In this document: one piece after another, positions 34,802 to 44,910 of the stretch | How positions within the stretch are numbered: position 1 is the stretch's first letter | Layout: each line of letters opens with the position of its first letter | DNA from: Arthrobacter sp. StoSoilB22 | GTDB taxonomy: Bacteria > Actinomycetota > Actinomycetes > Actinomycetales > Micrococcaceae | Assembly: GCF_019977315.1 (NCBI RefSeq) | Contig: NZ_AP024652.1 | Coordinates: 2,976,001-3,040,000 of the forward strand | Reading direction: 5' to 3' | Length of the DNA: 64,000 bases | The notes under the pieces: model-generated | Seen by the model: only the letters and a program-made list of their open reading frames with translations | Database searches by the model: none | What the model was told of the DNA's origin: nothing | Made by a program: the position numbers and the translations under genes

Positions 34802-36121
34802 CTAAGCCGTAGCGCCCGCTGCAGCCTTTGCCGCCGCCGGAAGGGCGTCGATAATCCGGTTCATCGCTGCGTCGTCGTGAGCGGCGGAAAGGAACCAGGC
34901 TTCGAAGACCGACGGCGGAAGGTAGACGCCTGAGTCCAGCATGGAGTGGAAGAACGGGGCATAGCGGAAGCTTTCCTGCCGCTGCGCGTCGTCGTAGTTG
35001 TGTACGCCATGGGCGGAGGTCCCAAACGCCACGGAGAACAGATTGCCCGCCCGCTGGATCGAGTGGTCCACCCCTGCTGCATCAAGGGCAGAGGAAAGCG
35101 CTGCGGAGAGTTCCAGCGAGCGGCCATCAACGTAGGCGTAGACCTCAGGAGTTGCGTGGGTCAGAGTTGCCACTCCTGCAGCCATGGCCACGGGGTTTCC
35201 GGACAGGGTTCCGGCCTGGTACACGGGACCGACGGGAGCAAGGTAGTCCATCACGTCGGCACGGCCGCCGAGTGCCGCCGTCGGCATTCCACCACCAATG
35301 ACCTTACCGAAGGTGAGCAGGTCCGGAGCCCAGCCTTCCTGGCGGCCGGTCAAGCCCCAGTAGCCGGCGTACCCGGTACGGAAGCCGGTGAGGACTTCGT
35401 CCACGATCAGGAGCGCACCGTGCTCCTTGGTGATGCGGGACACGCCTGCGTTGAAGCCCTCACCCGGAGTGACGACGCCCATGTTGGCCGGTGCCGCTTC
35501 GGTGATGACGGCAGCAATGTTTTTGCCGTGCGCAGCGAAGGCAGCCTCGACGGCGGCGAGATCGTTATACGGCAGAACCAGGGTTTCAGCGGCAGTGGCC
35601 TCCGTAACGCCGGCAGAGCCGGGCAAAGCCAACGTTGCCACGCCGGATCCTGCCGCTGCCAACAGCCCGTCCAAGTGGCCGTGGTAGCACCCGGCAAACT
35701 TGATGATCAAGTTGCGGCCGGTGAAACCGCGGGCCAAACGAACGGCGGTCATGGTGGCTTCGGTTCCAGTGGATACCATCCGCAGACGTTCAACAGCGGA
35801 CACCCGGTCCTTGACGATCTCAGCGAGGTTGGCTTCGTCCGGTGTGGAAGCTCCGAAAGAAAGGCCTCGATCCACAGCTGCGTGAACGGCATCGAGCACG
35901 GCGGGGTGGGCGTGTCCCAACAACGCAGGCCCCCAGGAGCAGACGAGGTCCACGTATTCCTTGCCGTCCGCGTCCGTCAGGTAGGCGCCCTTGGCCGAGA
36001 CCATGAACTTCGGGGTACCGCCCACTGAACCGAAGGCCCGCACCGGCGAATTCACGCCGCCGGGCATCAGGGACCGGGCACGGTCGTAAAGTTGATCGGA
36101 CACGGGGGTATTTGAGGTCAT
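34802..36121 (-). CDS. hemL: Glutamate-1-semialdehyde 2,1-aminomutase
   Basis: PLP enzyme converting glutamate-1-semialdehyde into 5-aminolevulinate, the second step of the C5 route after HemA. Its 439 residues match the family. The N-terminal [20 protein letters not shown] is diagnostic; the cofactor Lys lies in [19 protein letters not shown] and the Asp in [12 protein letters not shown]. The ATG at 36121 follows a weak ribosome site. It is the last heme gene, 43 nt after the LLM oxidoreductase, and unlike the others is not overlapped with its upstream neighbour. Confidence 0.96.
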   Translation of the reverse strand: MTSNTPVSDQLYDRARSLMPGGVNSPVRAFGSVGGTPKFMVSAKGAYLTDADGKEYVDLVCSWGPALLGHAHPAVLDAVHAAVDRGLSFGASTPDEANLAEIVKDRVSAVERLRMVSTGTEATMTAVRLARGFTGRNLIIKFAGCYHGHLDGLLAAAGSGVATLALPGSAGVTEATAAETLVLPYNDLAAVEAAFAAHGKNIAAVITEAAPANMGVVTPGEGFNAGVSRITKEHGALLIVDEVLTGFRTGYAGYWGLTGRQEGWAPDLLTFGKVIGGGMPTAALGGRADVMDYLAPVGPVYQAGTLSGNPVAMAAGVATLTHATPEVYAYVDGRSLELSAALSSALDAAGVDHSIQRAGNLFSVAFGTSAHGVHNYDDAQRQESFRYAPFFHSMLDSGVYLPPSVFEAWFLSAAHDDAAMNRIIDALPAAAKAAAGATA

Positions 36122-36164
36122 GGTTCCTATTCTTTCAGTGATTTCAGCTTGGCCGGGCGCAGTC

Positions 36165-37298
36165 TTATGCGGCGTCGGCCAGCAGCTCGGTGACCCGCGG
36201 GGCCACCTCGGTGCCGTAGAGCTCAATGCAGCGCATCATTGACTGATGCGGCAACGTTCCATTGCTGTATTTGAGGTCGAATCGGTCCACACCGAGATTC
36301 CTCTTGAGAAGAGCGATTTTCTGCGCCACGGTTTCCGGGGAACCAACATAGAGGGCACCCTCAGGGCCGCACATGGCGTCGAACTCGCCACGGTTCCCTG
36401 GCCCCCACCCACGCTCGGCACCGATCCTGTTGCGCTGCTCCAGCCAATGCGGGAACAGCTCCTCGCGGGCGGCCTCGTCCGTGTCCGCGATGAATCCTGG
36501 TGAGTGCGTGGCAATCTGGCGCATGGGATGGCCGTACTTTGCCATCGCCTCACGGTACAGGTTGACCAGCGGTGCGAAGCGTCGGGGCTCTCCCCCAATA
36601 ATGGCGAAAATGATGGGGTAGCCGTATTCGGCGCAGCGCAGCACGGACTCCGGTGTGCCACCCACACCAATCCAGGCCGGCAGGAGGTGATGCTGGAGTT
36701 GGGGGTATACCTGCAACCCATTGACGTTGGGCCGCGTGCGCCCCGCCCAATGAACGGGTTTCTGGGCGCGTACTTTGTCGAACAGCTCCAGTTTTTCTTC
36801 GAAGAGGACTTCGTAGTCTGCCAACTCCAAGCCAAACAGCGGGAATGACTCCACGAACGAACCCCTGCCGAGCATGACCTCGGCCCTGCCATTGGACAAG
36901 GCATCAACCGTGGCGAAACGTTGGAAGACGCGGATGGGATCATCTGAGCTGAGCACGGTAACGGCGGACCCCAAGCGGATCCGTGATGTCACGGCGGCCG
37001 CCGCAGCAAGGAAAACCTCAGGCGCGGACACAGCGAAATCGCGGCGGTGGTGCTCCCCCACGCCAAAGGCATGGATTCCGACGGCGTCAGCCAGTTTCGC
37101 TTCCTGCAGCAGCTCCCGCAGGACAAGCGCATGCTCCTTGGGGTTTCCGTCAGCATCCACACCGGCGTCGCCGAAGGTGTTCAGGCCGAGCAGGATCTGG
37201 TTGGCCGCCACTGGTGCAGCGGGATCGGAAGGCACGGCGGTCCGGGACGGTGCCGTGGGATCCAGGGGAACAGCGGATTCTGCAGGGAGAGAAGACAT
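36165..37298 (-). CDS. LLM-class flavin-dependent oxidoreductase embedded in the heme operon
   Basis: A 377-residue luciferase-like (beta/alpha)8 flavin oxidoreductase. Recognisable segments are [20 protein letters not shown], the strand-4 region [20 protein letters not shown], and [20 protein letters not shown]. About 30 residues rich in Ala, Pro and Thr precede the domain. Its ATG overlaps the hemB stop as ATGA, so it is translationally coupled to heme synthesis genes, yet no heme step needs an enzyme of this class. FMN or F420 use cannot be decided by eye. Function unknown. Confidence 0.88.
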   Translation of the reverse strand: MSSLPAESAVPLDPTAPSRTAVPSDPAAPVAANQILLGLNTFGDAGVDADGNPKEHALVLRELLQEAKLADAVGIHAFGVGEHHRRDFAVSAPEVFLAAAAAVTSRIRLGSAVTVLSSDDPIRVFQRFATVDALSNGRAEVMLGRGSFVESFPLFGLELADYEVLFEEKLELFDKVRAQKPVHWAGRTRPNVNGLQVYPQLQHHLLPAWIGVGGTPESVLRCAEYGYPIIFAIIGGEPRRFAPLVNLYREAMAKYGHPMRQIATHSPGFIADTDEAAREELFPHWLEQRNRIGAERGWGPGNRGEFDAMCGPEGALYVGSPETVAQKIALLKRNLGVDRFDLKYSNGTLPHQSMMRCIELYGTEVAPRVTELLADAA

Positions 37299-38278
37299 CA
37301 GGACTCCTTCAACCAGCCTGCCAGTTCGGAGGCCCAGTAGGTCAATACGGTATCGGCTCCAGCACGCTTGATGCCGAGGACAGATTCAGTAATGGCGCCC
37401 CGCCTGTCGATCCAGCCGTTGGCGGCGGCCGCTTCGATCATGGCGTATTCGCCTGAGATTTGGTAGGCCGAAACAGGCACCGGACTCATTGCAGCCACAT
37501 CAGCGAGAATGTCCAGGTAGCTCATGGCGGGCTTGACCATCACCATGTCGGCGCCTTCTTCGATGTCGAGTTCCACCTCCAGGATGGCTTCCCGGCGGTT
37601 GGCTGCGTCCATCTGGTAAGTACGGCGATCACCCTTGAGTTGGGAATCCACGGCCTCACGGAACGGGCCGTAGAACGCTGAGGCGTATTTAGCTGCGTAG
37701 GCAAGGACTGCTGTGTTTTTGTGTCCGGATTCCTCCAGTGCTTGACGGATGACCGCGATCTGGCCGTCCATCATTCCCGAGGGCCCCAGCACGTGGGCGC
37801 CCGCGTCGGCCTGGGCAACTGCCATCTGACCGTAGATCTCCAGCGTGGCGTCGTTATCCACGTAGCCCTCGGAATCGAGGACGCCGCAGTGGCCGTGGTC
37901 GGTGAACTCGTCGAGGCAAACATCGCCCATGATCACCAGGCCATCGCCCACCTCGGCTTTGACGTCGCGGATGGCCTTGTTCAAGACGCCATCCGGGTCC
38001 AGTGCAGCGGTGCCTTGCGCATCGCGTTCGGCGGGCACACCGAACAGCATGATGCCTCCTACGCCCAACTCCACGGCTTCGGCTGCGGCCCGTTTGAGGG
38101 ACTCTGTGGTGTGTTGGACGACTCCCGGCATGGAACTGATGGGACTCGGCTCGGTGAGGCCTTCCCGGATGAACGCCGGGAGGATCAGGTCCGCGGGCGC
38201 CAGGCGGTTTTCGGCGGTGAGCCTGCGCATGGCGGGAGTGGTGCGCAAGCGGCGGGGACGATGGTTCGGAAAGCTCAT
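37298..38278 (-). CDS. hemB: Delta-aminolevulinic acid dehydratase (porphobilinogen synthase)
   Basis: Condenses two 5-aminolevulinates into porphobilinogen. At 326 residues it is normal length. The Schiff-base lysines are in [16 protein letters not shown] and [13 protein letters not shown]. The metal-binding segment reads [14 protein letters not shown], so the classical Cys-Cys-Cys zinc triad is Cys-Asp-Cys here. The ATG at 38278 overlaps the hemD stop as ATGA; the longer open frame upstream lies inside hemD. Confidence 0.96.
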   Translation of the reverse strand: MSFPNHRPRRLRTTPAMRRLTAENRLAPADLILPAFIREGLTEPSPISSMPGVVQHTTESLKRAAAEAVELGVGGIMLFGVPAERDAQGTAALDPDGVLNKAIRDVKAEVGDGLVIMGDVCLDEFTDHGHCGVLDSEGYVDNDATLEIYGQMAVAQADAGAHVLGPSGMMDGQIAVIRQALEESGHKNTAVLAYAAKYASAFYGPFREAVDSQLKGDRRTYQMDAANRREAILEVELDIEEGADMVMVKPAMSYLDILADVAAMSPVPVSAYQISGEYAMIEAAAANGWIDRRGAITESVLGIKRAGADTVLTYWASELAGWLKES

Positions 38279-39153
38279 GACGATTTCCCTTCGTTGGCGA
38301 AAACAGATTCCAAGGCGGCCACAATGCCGTCCGGGGTTGGTTCTTTGGCGGTGGCTGCCACGGTGAGGCCTATCCGGGAGGCCTCTGCCGCCGTCGGCCG
38401 TCCAATGGCGATCAGCCGGCACCTGCCCAAGGGCATCAATGTTGCAGCGATACGGCGCGTCGCGCTGGGAGAAGCAGCCACCACAGCGTCCACGGTTCCG
38501 GCATCCAGTGCTGCCCGCGCGTCTTCCGGAACAAGTGTTGCCGGATCGTCAGTGAAGGACGTCCCGACGCCGGAGGGAAGTACCGCTGTCAGGCGGAGTT
38601 CGGCACGGGCAGGGTAGTCAACCGTGCGGTAGGCGACCACGGACGTCACGTCCGCACCGCTTGCCGCCAGGCCGTCGCGCAGGCTGGCCGCCGCAATATC
38701 GGCTTGGGGCAGGAACACGCGTACGCGGGACGCTTCCCACACAGCAAGGAGGCCGTCCGCCGATTGGACATCCTCAGGCGCCAGAGCAACGGCGAGGCCT
38801 ACGGATTCGAGAACCTGATGGGACGAAGAGCCAATGGTGGCCACCTTTGTTCCCGATGGAACAAGATCCGCGAGTGCCATCCCGCGCTGGGCAGCCTTCT
38901 CCATGAGAACCCGGACGGTGGTGATACTGCTGATCACCAGCCAGTCAAAGTCACCGGCCGCCAACTTGTCCAAGGCCGCATCAAGGGAAGCCTGGTCCCC
39001 TGCCCTCTCAAAATCGATGAGCGGAAGCACCAAGGGCTCGGCCCCCAACTCACTCAGCAGCGCCGCCAAAGGGCGTGCACGGTCGGCGCTCCTGGTGATC
39101 AGGACACGCCGGCCGGTCAGCCCATTTACTTCATACGGCTCAGGACGCGGCAA
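38275..39153 (-). CDS. hemD: Uroporphyrinogen-III synthase
   Basis: Cyclises hydroxymethylbilane to uroporphyrinogen III with inversion of ring D. The 292-residue sequence shows the weakly conserved two-lobe family pattern: [20 protein letters not shown] at the N-terminus, [19 protein letters not shown], and near the C-terminus [20 protein letters not shown]. The start appears to be a TTG at 39153, overlapping the end of hemC by 14 nt; no ATG or GTG is available at a sensible place. The call is secure mainly from its place between hemC and hemB. Confidence 0.92.
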   Translation of the reverse strand: MPRPEPYEVNGLTGRRVLITRSADRARPLAALLSELGAEPLVLPLIDFERAGDQASLDAALDKLAAGDFDWLVISSITTVRVLMEKAAQRGMALADLVPSGTKVATIGSSSHQVLESVGLAVALAPEDVQSADGLLAVWEASRVRVFLPQADIAAASLRDGLAASGADVTSVVAYRTVDYPARAELRLTAVLPSGVGTSFTDDPATLVPEDARAALDAGTVDAVVAASPSATRRIAATLMPLGRCRLIAIGRPTAAEASRIGLTVAATAKEPTPDGIVAALESVFANEGKSS

Positions 39154-40138
39154 GGTCCGCGATCTCCGCGGCGCCGGCAGCGAGCAAGAGCTCAGCCACT
39201 TCGATGCCGAGCAACGTGGCTCCGACTTCCGTTAGACCGTCCGTGGCTTTCTTTTCGCGGACTGTCTTGGTGCCGTCCACGGCGCAGACCACTGCTTCAA
39301 GGTGCAGCATGCTGCCCTTCCGGAAGGCGTAAGCCCCCACGGGGGCAGCACAACCGGCTTCGAGCCGGGCCAGAACGGCACGCTCGGCCGTAACGGCGAG
39401 GCGTGTGTCGTCGTCGTTCAAAGCGGCAAGGGCCTGGGCCAGCACCGAGTTTGATCCCTCGGTGGAACCGCCCAGTGGCGGAGCGTCATCCGTCCGGCAT
39501 TCGATGGCCAACGCTCCCTGCCCGGGGGCCGGCAGCATGACGTCGGATTCGAAGAATTCGCTGACGGTGTCCAACCGATCCATGCGTTCCAAGCCCGCTG
39601 CGGCCAACACCACAGCGTCAAGATCGCAGGTCTTGCCGGGGACAACAACATCGGTCACATTTCCCGGCAAACCAGGGACACGGCCGAGGCGGGTATCCAC
39701 GTTCCCACGGATGTCGAGCACCTCAATGTCCGGACGTGCAGCCCGGAGTTGCGCGGCCCGCCGTGGTGAGCCTGTACCGACTTTGGCGCCGCCCGGCAGT
39801 TCGGCGAGCGTCATGCCATCGCGGGCACAGAGTACGTCGCGGACATCCACCCGTTTGGGTGTTGCAGCGATGCTCAGGCCAAGTGCGGCGCCCGTGGGCA
39901 GGTCCTTGAGGGAGTGCACGGCAACGTCACAGGTCTCAGCGAGAAGTGCGTCCCGAAGGGCCGCGACGAACACGCCTGTGCCGCCCATCTGGGAAAGGGA
40001 CCCGGTTTTGACGTCGCCCTCGGTCTTGATGTGCACGAGTTCCACAGGGAAGCCGCCAACGGCAGCCAACCGGTCCGCAGTTTGCTGCGTCTGCGTCAGG
40101 GCGAGCTTGCTCGCCCTGGTGCCGATGCGTACGGTCAC
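39140..40138 (-). CDS. hemC: Porphobilinogen deaminase (hydroxymethylbilane synthase)
   Basis: Polymerises four porphobilinogens. It starts VTVRIGTRASKLALTQTQQT, has LKDLPTGAALGLSIAATPKR, and carries the Cys that anchors the dipyrromethane cofactor in ARLEAGCAAPVGAYA. The 332 residues match the family. The GTG at 40138 overlaps the cpfC stop as GTGA. Confidence 0.96.
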   Translation of the reverse strand: MTVRIGTRASKLALTQTQQTADRLAAVGGFPVELVHIKTEGDVKTGSLSQMGGTGVFVAALRDALLAETCDVAVHSLKDLPTGAALGLSIAATPKRVDVRDVLCARDGMTLAELPGGAKVGTGSPRRAAQLRAARPDIEVLDIRGNVDTRLGRVPGLPGNVTDVVVPGKTCDLDAVVLAAAGLERMDRLDTVSEFFESDVMLPAPGQGALAIECRTDDAPPLGGSTEGSNSVLAQALAALNDDDTRLAVTAERAVLARLEAGCAAPVGAYAFRKGSMLHLEAVVCAVDGTKTVREKKATDGLTEVGATLLGIEVAELLLAAGAAEIADLAAS

Positions 40139-41358
40139 TTGGCAGCCTCCGGAGCGGGGTACGCGTCGTGCCCGATGCCCACTGTGGTACCAACTTCCGA
40201 AATGACGGGCTTCGCTCCGCGGAAGTTTTCGCAGCAGTTGGGACGGCAGACGTCGTACCAAGCACCCAGGTCCGTCACGTGGGGGCGCTCGGCGATGTTG
40301 TTCTCCACCGTGCGTTCGCAGATCAGGTCTACCAGGCCGGACACGAAAGCTGCGTGCGTACCCGGGGTGGGGACACGGGTTGCTTCGATGCCGAGGTCCT
40401 TGCAGGTTTCCAGAGCCTCGGTGTCCAGGTCCCAGGCAACTTCCATGTGATCGCTGACGAAGCCGAGGGGAACAATGACGACGCCGCGGACCCCTTCAGG
40501 GGCGATTTCCTCGAGGTGGTCGTTGATGTCCGGCTCAAGCCACGGGATGTGAGGGGCGCCGGAACGGGACTGGTACACCAGGTCCCAGGCAACGTTGGGT
40601 GCCACAACATCCATGATGGCCTTGGCGTTGGCCAAGTGCTGGGCAGCATAAGCCGAGCCTTCCGCGAATTCGCGGGGCTCGTCCTCGGACCTTCCAGCGG
40701 CCTCGGCATCCCGGGTGGGGATCGAGTGCGTAGCAAACAGGACGCGGATCTTTGAGTCCGGGTCAGTCTCGCCGGCTGCGACGAGCTTGCCGCGGATCTC
40801 CTCCAAGCCCGCAGATGTACCCTCCAGGAAGGGCTGGACTACGCCGGGGTGGTCGAAGTACTGGCGGATCTTGTCCACCTGGAGCTTGCCATCCAACCCG
40901 GTTTCCGTCAGGGCAACGCCGATGTCCTCGCGGTACTGGCGGCAGCTTGAGTAACAGGAGTAGATGCTGGTGGTGAGCATCAGGAGCCTGCGGTGTCCGG
41001 CGTCGTAAGCGTCCTGAAGTACCGGGGCGATGTACGGGTCCCAGTTGCGGTTACCCCAGAGGACCGGCAGTTCGATGCCACGGCGGTCCAGCTCGGCCTC
41101 AATGGCAGCCTTCAGTTCACGGTTCTGCTGGTTGATGGGGCTAATGCCGCCAAAAGCGCGGTAGTGGTGGGAGACCTCTTCGAGACGTTCATCCGGAATG
41201 CCGCGACCGCGGGTGACATTGCGGAGGAAGGGAATGACGTCGTCCTGGCCTTCGGGCCCGCCGAAGGACGCGAGCAGCACGGCGTCGTAATTTTTGGGTT
41301 CCTGGCGGCCGCGCTCGGTGACTTCGTTGACGGCCGTGGAAACGACTGGAGTGCTCAT
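40135..41358 (-). CDS. cpfC: Coproporphyrin III ferrochelatase
   Basis: Inserts Fe2+ into coproporphyrin III, the actinobacterial and Gram-positive version of HemH. The 407-residue protein has YDAVLLASFGGPEGQDDVIP near the N-terminus, the active-site His in VLFATHSIP, and Glu in SDHMEVAWDLDTEA. Cysteines in YSCYSSCRQY and CRPNCCENF are consistent with the [2Fe-2S] cluster reported in actinobacterial ferrochelatases. Assignment to coproporphyrin rather than protoporphyrin rests on the adjacent chdC. The ATG at 41358 overlaps the chdC stop. Confidence 0.93.
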   Translation of the reverse strand: MSTPVVSTAVNEVTERGRQEPKNYDAVLLASFGGPEGQDDVIPFLRNVTRGRGIPDERLEEVSHHYRAFGGISPINQQNRELKAAIEAELDRRGIELPVLWGNRNWDPYIAPVLQDAYDAGHRRLLMLTTSIYSCYSSCRQYREDIGVALTETGLDGKLQVDKIRQYFDHPGVVQPFLEGTSAGLEEIRGKLVAAGETDPDSKIRVLFATHSIPTRDAEAAGRSEDEPREFAEGSAYAAQHLANAKAIMDVVAPNVAWDLVYQSRSGAPHIPWLEPDINDHLEEIAPEGVRGVVIVPLGFVSDHMEVAWDLDTEALETCKDLGIEATRVPTPGTHAAFVSGLVDLICERTVENNIAERPHVTDLGAWYDVCRPNCCENFRGAKPVISEVGTTVGIGHDAYPAPEAAK

Positions 41359-42056
41359 GCAAGGACCTCGGCAATCTCGGCAGCGGACACGCGGCGGCCG
41401 GTGTAGAACGGGATTTCTTCACGGACGTGGTTGCGGGCCTCGCTGTCCCGCAGATGGCGCATCAGGTCCACAAGGTCCACCAGTTCCGGTGCCTCGAGTC
41501 CGAGGATCCATTCCCAGTCACCCAACGCGAACGAGGAGACGGTGTTGGAGATGACCTGCGGGAATTCCCTGCCCAGCAGACCGTGTTCGCGGAGCATGGC
41601 GCCGCGTTCCTCGGCCGGGAGGATATACCACTCGTAAGAGCGGACGAAGGGGTACACGCACAGCCAGGTGCTGGGCTCCACGCCACGAGCGTAGGCCGGA
41701 ATGTGGCTCTTGGAGAACTCCGCTTCGCGGTGCACGCCCATGGCGGACCATACGATCTCGGTGCCGGCAAAGAGTTTGCTGCGCCGGATGGAGCGGACCG
41801 CGGACTGCAGGTCTTCGGGCTTGGCCCCATGGAGCCACACCATGATGTCCGCGTCGGAGCGCATAGCGGAGACGTCGTAGCTGCCGCGAACGGTGACTCC
41901 GCCTTCGGCAAGCTTCTCTACCAGGGCCTCGTACTCCTGGGCTGCGTCGCCGCTGCGCAGGACATCGGCCGAGCGCTTGAAGACAGTCCAGAGCGTGAAG
42001 AACTGCTCTTCGGTATCAGCAGTTTTAGTGACAGATTCGGCAGAAGTGTGGCTCAT
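41355..42056 (-). CDS. chdC: Coproheme decarboxylase ChdC (HemQ)
   Basis: Oxidatively decarboxylates coproheme to heme b, the last step of the coproporphyrin route. The 233-residue protein is a chlorite-dismutase-fold family member. The expected catalytic Tyr lies in VYPFVRSYEWYIL, and LGDWEWILGLEAPELVDLVD is a family hallmark. I see no ribosome site before the ATG, and the 87-nt gap to cgoX contains two small hairpins, so expression may be uncoupled from the upstream genes. Its stop overlaps cpfC. Confidence 0.94.
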   Translation of the reverse strand: MSHTSAESVTKTADTEEQFFTLWTVFKRSADVLRSGDAAQEYEALVEKLAEGGVTVRGSYDVSAMRSDADIMVWLHGAKPEDLQSAVRSIRRSKLFAGTEIVWSAMGVHREAEFSKSHIPAYARGVEPSTWLCVYPFVRSYEWYILPAEERGAMLREHGLLGREFPQVISNTVSSFALGDWEWILGLEAPELVDLVDLMRHLRDSEARNHVREEIPFYTGRRVSAAEIAEVLA

Positions 42057-42101
42057 GGTTCAAGTTTGCCCGGTGCCAGCCGCTAAGTCGAAACGGATTA
42101 G

Positions 42102-42144
42102 TTCTACAAGGCGTAGAAGTGACGCAAATCACCATTCTGGTGAT
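42102..42144 (-). other. Two short hairpins between cgoX and chdC
   Basis: Stems 42128-42134 with 42138-42144 (7 bp, 3-nt loop) and 42102-42107 with 42113-42118 (6 bp, 5-nt loop) lie in the only sizeable gap in the upstream half of the heme operon. There is no U-tract, so a processing or attenuation site is as likely as a terminator. Confidence 0.4.
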
Positions 42145-43631
42145 CAGCCTGCATGCACCCGGGCCACTTGCGCACGAGTGTCGGCCACTACTGCAGCAAG
42201 GCCGTTCCCGGCCAACCAGCCGCCCACCACGGTAAGGCGGTTGGCAGACGCGCACGCCTGACGAACCTCCGCCACGCGCTGTTTATGACCGACGGCGGCG
42301 AACGGCAGGGCGCCAGCCCAGCGCACCACATCCCAATCCACGATGTCCGCCTTGGATACCGGAACCGTCAGCAGCGCGGAAGCATCTGCCACGGCGGCGG
42401 TAAGGAGCGACTCATCGTCCATGACAACGTCCGCGCCGCCGCCTGCCTCTTCACGCCGACCATAGGACAGGCGCAGGACGTGGGTGCCCGGACCGGCTTC
42501 GTCAGCCAACCAATCCCACTTCGCCGTTGCATGGGTGAGGGCCTTGGCCTTGATCCCCGGGGTTTCGGGTGCAACCAGGATTCCGGTCCCCCTGGGCCTG
42601 CCATCAAGTTGCGGCAGGTCCACCACCAAGGTCACCAGGCTTACCAGGGGTCCTGGAGCCGGACGGAGGCCGGACAGCACAGGCAAGGACTTCTCCAGCA
42701 ACCCGACGGCGGCCGGGCCGTCAAGCGCAACCACCAGGCGGCCGGCGTCGTAGGTGGAACTTTCAGCGGTGACCCGCCAACCCTCTTCAGTTTTCACAAC
42801 GTCCTCGGCACGCCGACCGGCGAGCAACTGAACCCCCCGCTCCTGCAGGTCAGCGACGAGGGCGTCCACCAGAGTGTTCATTCCACCCTTCAGGCCGGCC
42901 ACGGCGGAACCCGCTTTTGCCGTTCCGGACGACGCCGCGGAGGATGAAGACGGGGCGTCCTTGGACCCTTTGCGTTGAGCTGCGACAGCAGCAGCAAGTG
43001 AGCCATGCGAGCGGATTCCGGCGCGCAGGCCCGGGGCCACCATATCCACGTCCAAAAGGGCAGGGTCAGCGGAATGAACGCCGCCTACCACCGGCGAAAC
43101 AAGCCGCTCCAGAACCCTTTTGCCCATACGGGTACCAACCAGAGCGGCAACACTGGTGACCTCCGCGGACGTACCGACAGATGCCGGGAGCCAGCGGTCA
43201 AACGAGGCTCTGATGGCTCCGAGGAGACCCAGGGATCGTCGAACCTCAGGGTCCCAGGGATTCGCGGGAATACCGAGTACTCCGGTTTTGGGAAGCTCCT
43301 GCGGGCCGTCCGGAAGCTGCACCCAGGCACCTCCGGGGTGGGGAGCAACTATATGGTCCGCCAGGCCCAACTCACGCGCGAGGTCGGCGACGGCCGTGGA
43401 CCGTGTGGCAAACGACTCCGCCCCGCTGTCCAGACGCAGCCCGGCAACAACATGGCTTCCCACGCAGCCTCCCCATGCGGTGGTCGCCTCGAGGACAGTA
43501 ACCGTTGACCCGGCCGCGGCAAGCTCCCGCGCAGCGATCAGGCCTGAGATGCCGCCGCCCACTACCACGGCAGTTGGCCGTGCAGCTGCTGGTATCGGCT
43601 CCGACGTGGACGTCGCATGCCCCGCGCGCAT
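42144..43631 (-). CDS. cgoX: Coproporphyrinogen III oxidase (HemY/HemG type)
   Basis: An FAD enzyme oxidising coproporphyrinogen III to coproporphyrin III. Its 495 residues include the N-terminal dinucleotide fold AVVVGGGISGLIAARELAAA, then VLEATTAWGGCVGSHVVAGL and LDSGAESFATRSTAV, hallmarks of the protoporphyrinogen oxidase superfamily. A Ser/Ala-rich insertion ([15 protein letters not shown]) near residue 250 is longer than I expect. The ATG at 43631 lies 5 nt after hemE. Coproporphyrinogen specificity is inferred from chdC in the same operon. Confidence 0.92.
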   Translation of the reverse strand: MRAGHATSTSEPIPAAARPTAVVVGGGISGLIAARELAAAGSTVTVLEATTAWGGCVGSHVVAGLRLDSGAESFATRSTAVADLARELGLADHIVAPHPGGAWVQLPDGPQELPKTGVLGIPANPWDPEVRRSLGLLGAIRASFDRWLPASVGTSAEVTSVAALVGTRMGKRVLERLVSPVVGGVHSADPALLDVDMVAPGLRAGIRSHGSLAAAVAAQRKGSKDAPSSSSAASSGTAKAGSAVAGLKGGMNTLVDALVADLQERGVQLLAGRRAEDVVKTEEGWRVTAESSTYDAGRLVVALDGPAAVGLLEKSLPVLSGLRPAPGPLVSLVTLVVDLPQLDGRPRGTGILVAPETPGIKAKALTHATAKWDWLADEAGPGTHVLRLSYGRREEAGGGADVVMDDESLLTAAVADASALLTVPVSKADIVDWDVVRWAGALPFAAVGHKQRVAEVRQACASANRLTVVGGWLAGNGLAAVVADTRAQVARVHAG

Positions 43632-43636
43632 AGCGC

Positions 43637-44752
43637 CTACTCCGCAGGGATGGAGTGGATGAGCTCCACCACGCGCGTCAGAACGGTGGGGTCTGTTTCG
43701 GGAGGAACTCCATGACCAAGGTTCAGCACATGGCCCGGGGCGTGGGAACCAGCAGCGATGACCTCCCGGACGTGGGCTTCAAGGACCTCCCACGGGGCGG
43801 ACAGAAGAGCGGGGTCGATGTTGCCTTGAAGCGGCACAGTTCCACCCAGGCGTCGGTTGGCTTCGTCCAAGGGCAGCCGGTAGTCCACACCTACGACGTC
43901 TACGCCGACGTCGCGCATGGCAACCAGAAGCTCGGAAGTGCCGGTTCCAAAGTGGATCAACGGCGCCCCGAGTCCACGGACGTGGTCCAGCGCCCGGGTG
44001 GATGCCGGCGCCACGTACTTGGTGTAGTCATCCAGGCCAAGGGATCCGGCCCAGGAATCGAAGAGCTGCGCCGTCGAAGCGCCTGCCTCAAGTTGGGCCT
44101 GAAGGAACATTCCGGAGGTATCGGCAGCCCAGTTGGCCAGCGCCGCCCACGTCTCGGGATCGGCGTGCATCATGGTTCGGGGCCCGAGGTGATCACGGGA
44201 GGGCTTCCCTTCAACCATGTAGGCGGCCAGGGTGAATGGCGCACCGGCGAAGCCGATCAGCGGGGTCTTTCCGAGTTCGGCAACCGTCAGGCGGACGGCT
44301 TCGCGGATCGGCTCGAGGGCTTCCCACGTCAGGGTGGGAAGGGCGGCCACATCAGCTGCCGTTCGCACCGGCTTGTCCAACACGGGTCCTACGCCGGGGA
44401 CGATGTCCACTCCCACGCCGGCGAGCTTCAACGGAATAACGATGTCCGAGAAGAAGATGGCGGCGTCAACGTCGTGGCGGCGAACCGGCTGCAGGGTGAT
44501 CTCGGCGGCCAGTTCAGGCCGCAGGCAAGAGTCCAGCATGGCAACGCCTTGGCGGACCTTCAGATACTCAGGCAGGGAACGACCCGCCTGGCGCATGAAC
44601 CATACAGGCCTGCGGGACGGCGTGCCACCGCGGTAGGCAGTGATCAACGGCGAGTCCGAGGTACGGCCGTCGTTGAGCGGGTGGTTGGCGCCGAGGGTTC
44701 CCGCCGGGGCGTTGGAAGCCGTACTGTTGGATGCTGCCGCGCTAGAAGTCAT
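43637..44752 (-). CDS. hemE: Uroporphyrinogen decarboxylase
   Basis: Removes four acetate carboxyls to give coproporphyrinogen III. The family signature [18 protein letters not shown] near residue 50 holds the active-site Arg residues, and [17 protein letters not shown] is the second signature. The 371 residues include a 35-residue Ala/Ser-rich N-terminal extension. The ATG at 44752 is the head of the minus-strand operon, divergent from hemA over 158 bp. Confidence 0.96.
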   Translation of the reverse strand: MTSSAAASNSTASNAPAGTLGANHPLNDGRTSDSPLITAYRGGTPSRRPVWFMRQAGRSLPEYLKVRQGVAMLDSCLRPELAAEITLQPVRRHDVDAAIFFSDIVIPLKLAGVGVDIVPGVGPVLDKPVRTAADVAALPTLTWEALEPIREAVRLTVAELGKTPLIGFAGAPFTLAAYMVEGKPSRDHLGPRTMMHADPETWAALANWAADTSGMFLQAQLEAGASTAQLFDSWAGSLGLDDYTKYVAPASTRALDHVRGLGAPLIHFGTGTSELLVAMRDVGVDVVGVDYRLPLDEANRRLGGTVPLQGNIDPALLSAPWEVLEAHVREVIAAGSHAPGHVLNLGHGVPPETDPTVLTRVVELIHSIPAE

Positions 44753-44830
44753 GCCTTCGATTGTGCCGAAAATCCGGGGCAAAAGATAACGACAAGCTGT
44801 CACGTCGCGCCCGGCCCGGGCCGTTGTGTC

Positions 44831-44901
44831 GGGGATCACTGGCCTTCGTGGGGATCACCACGGTGCTGCATTGTTCTACCGGGCTACGAAAAAGCTATGA
44901 T
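44831..44901 (+). promoter_or_regulatory. Putative hemA promoter and direct repeat in the heme divergon
   Basis: TATGAT (44896-44901) is an excellent -10, with TTGTTC (44871-44876) as a candidate -35 at a long 19-bp spacing. Transcription would begin about 3 nt before the GTG of hemA. Upstream, GGGGATCAC occurs twice with a 19-bp period (44831-44839 and 44850-44858), a possible operator. By eye only. Confidence 0.45.
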
Positions 44902-44910
44902 TGGGGTGCT

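Noticed and set aside
34946-36028. Long open frame (360 codons) on the plus strand
   Set aside because: Entirely antisense to hemL, whose motifs are unmistakable. His/Gly/Val-rich shadow composition.
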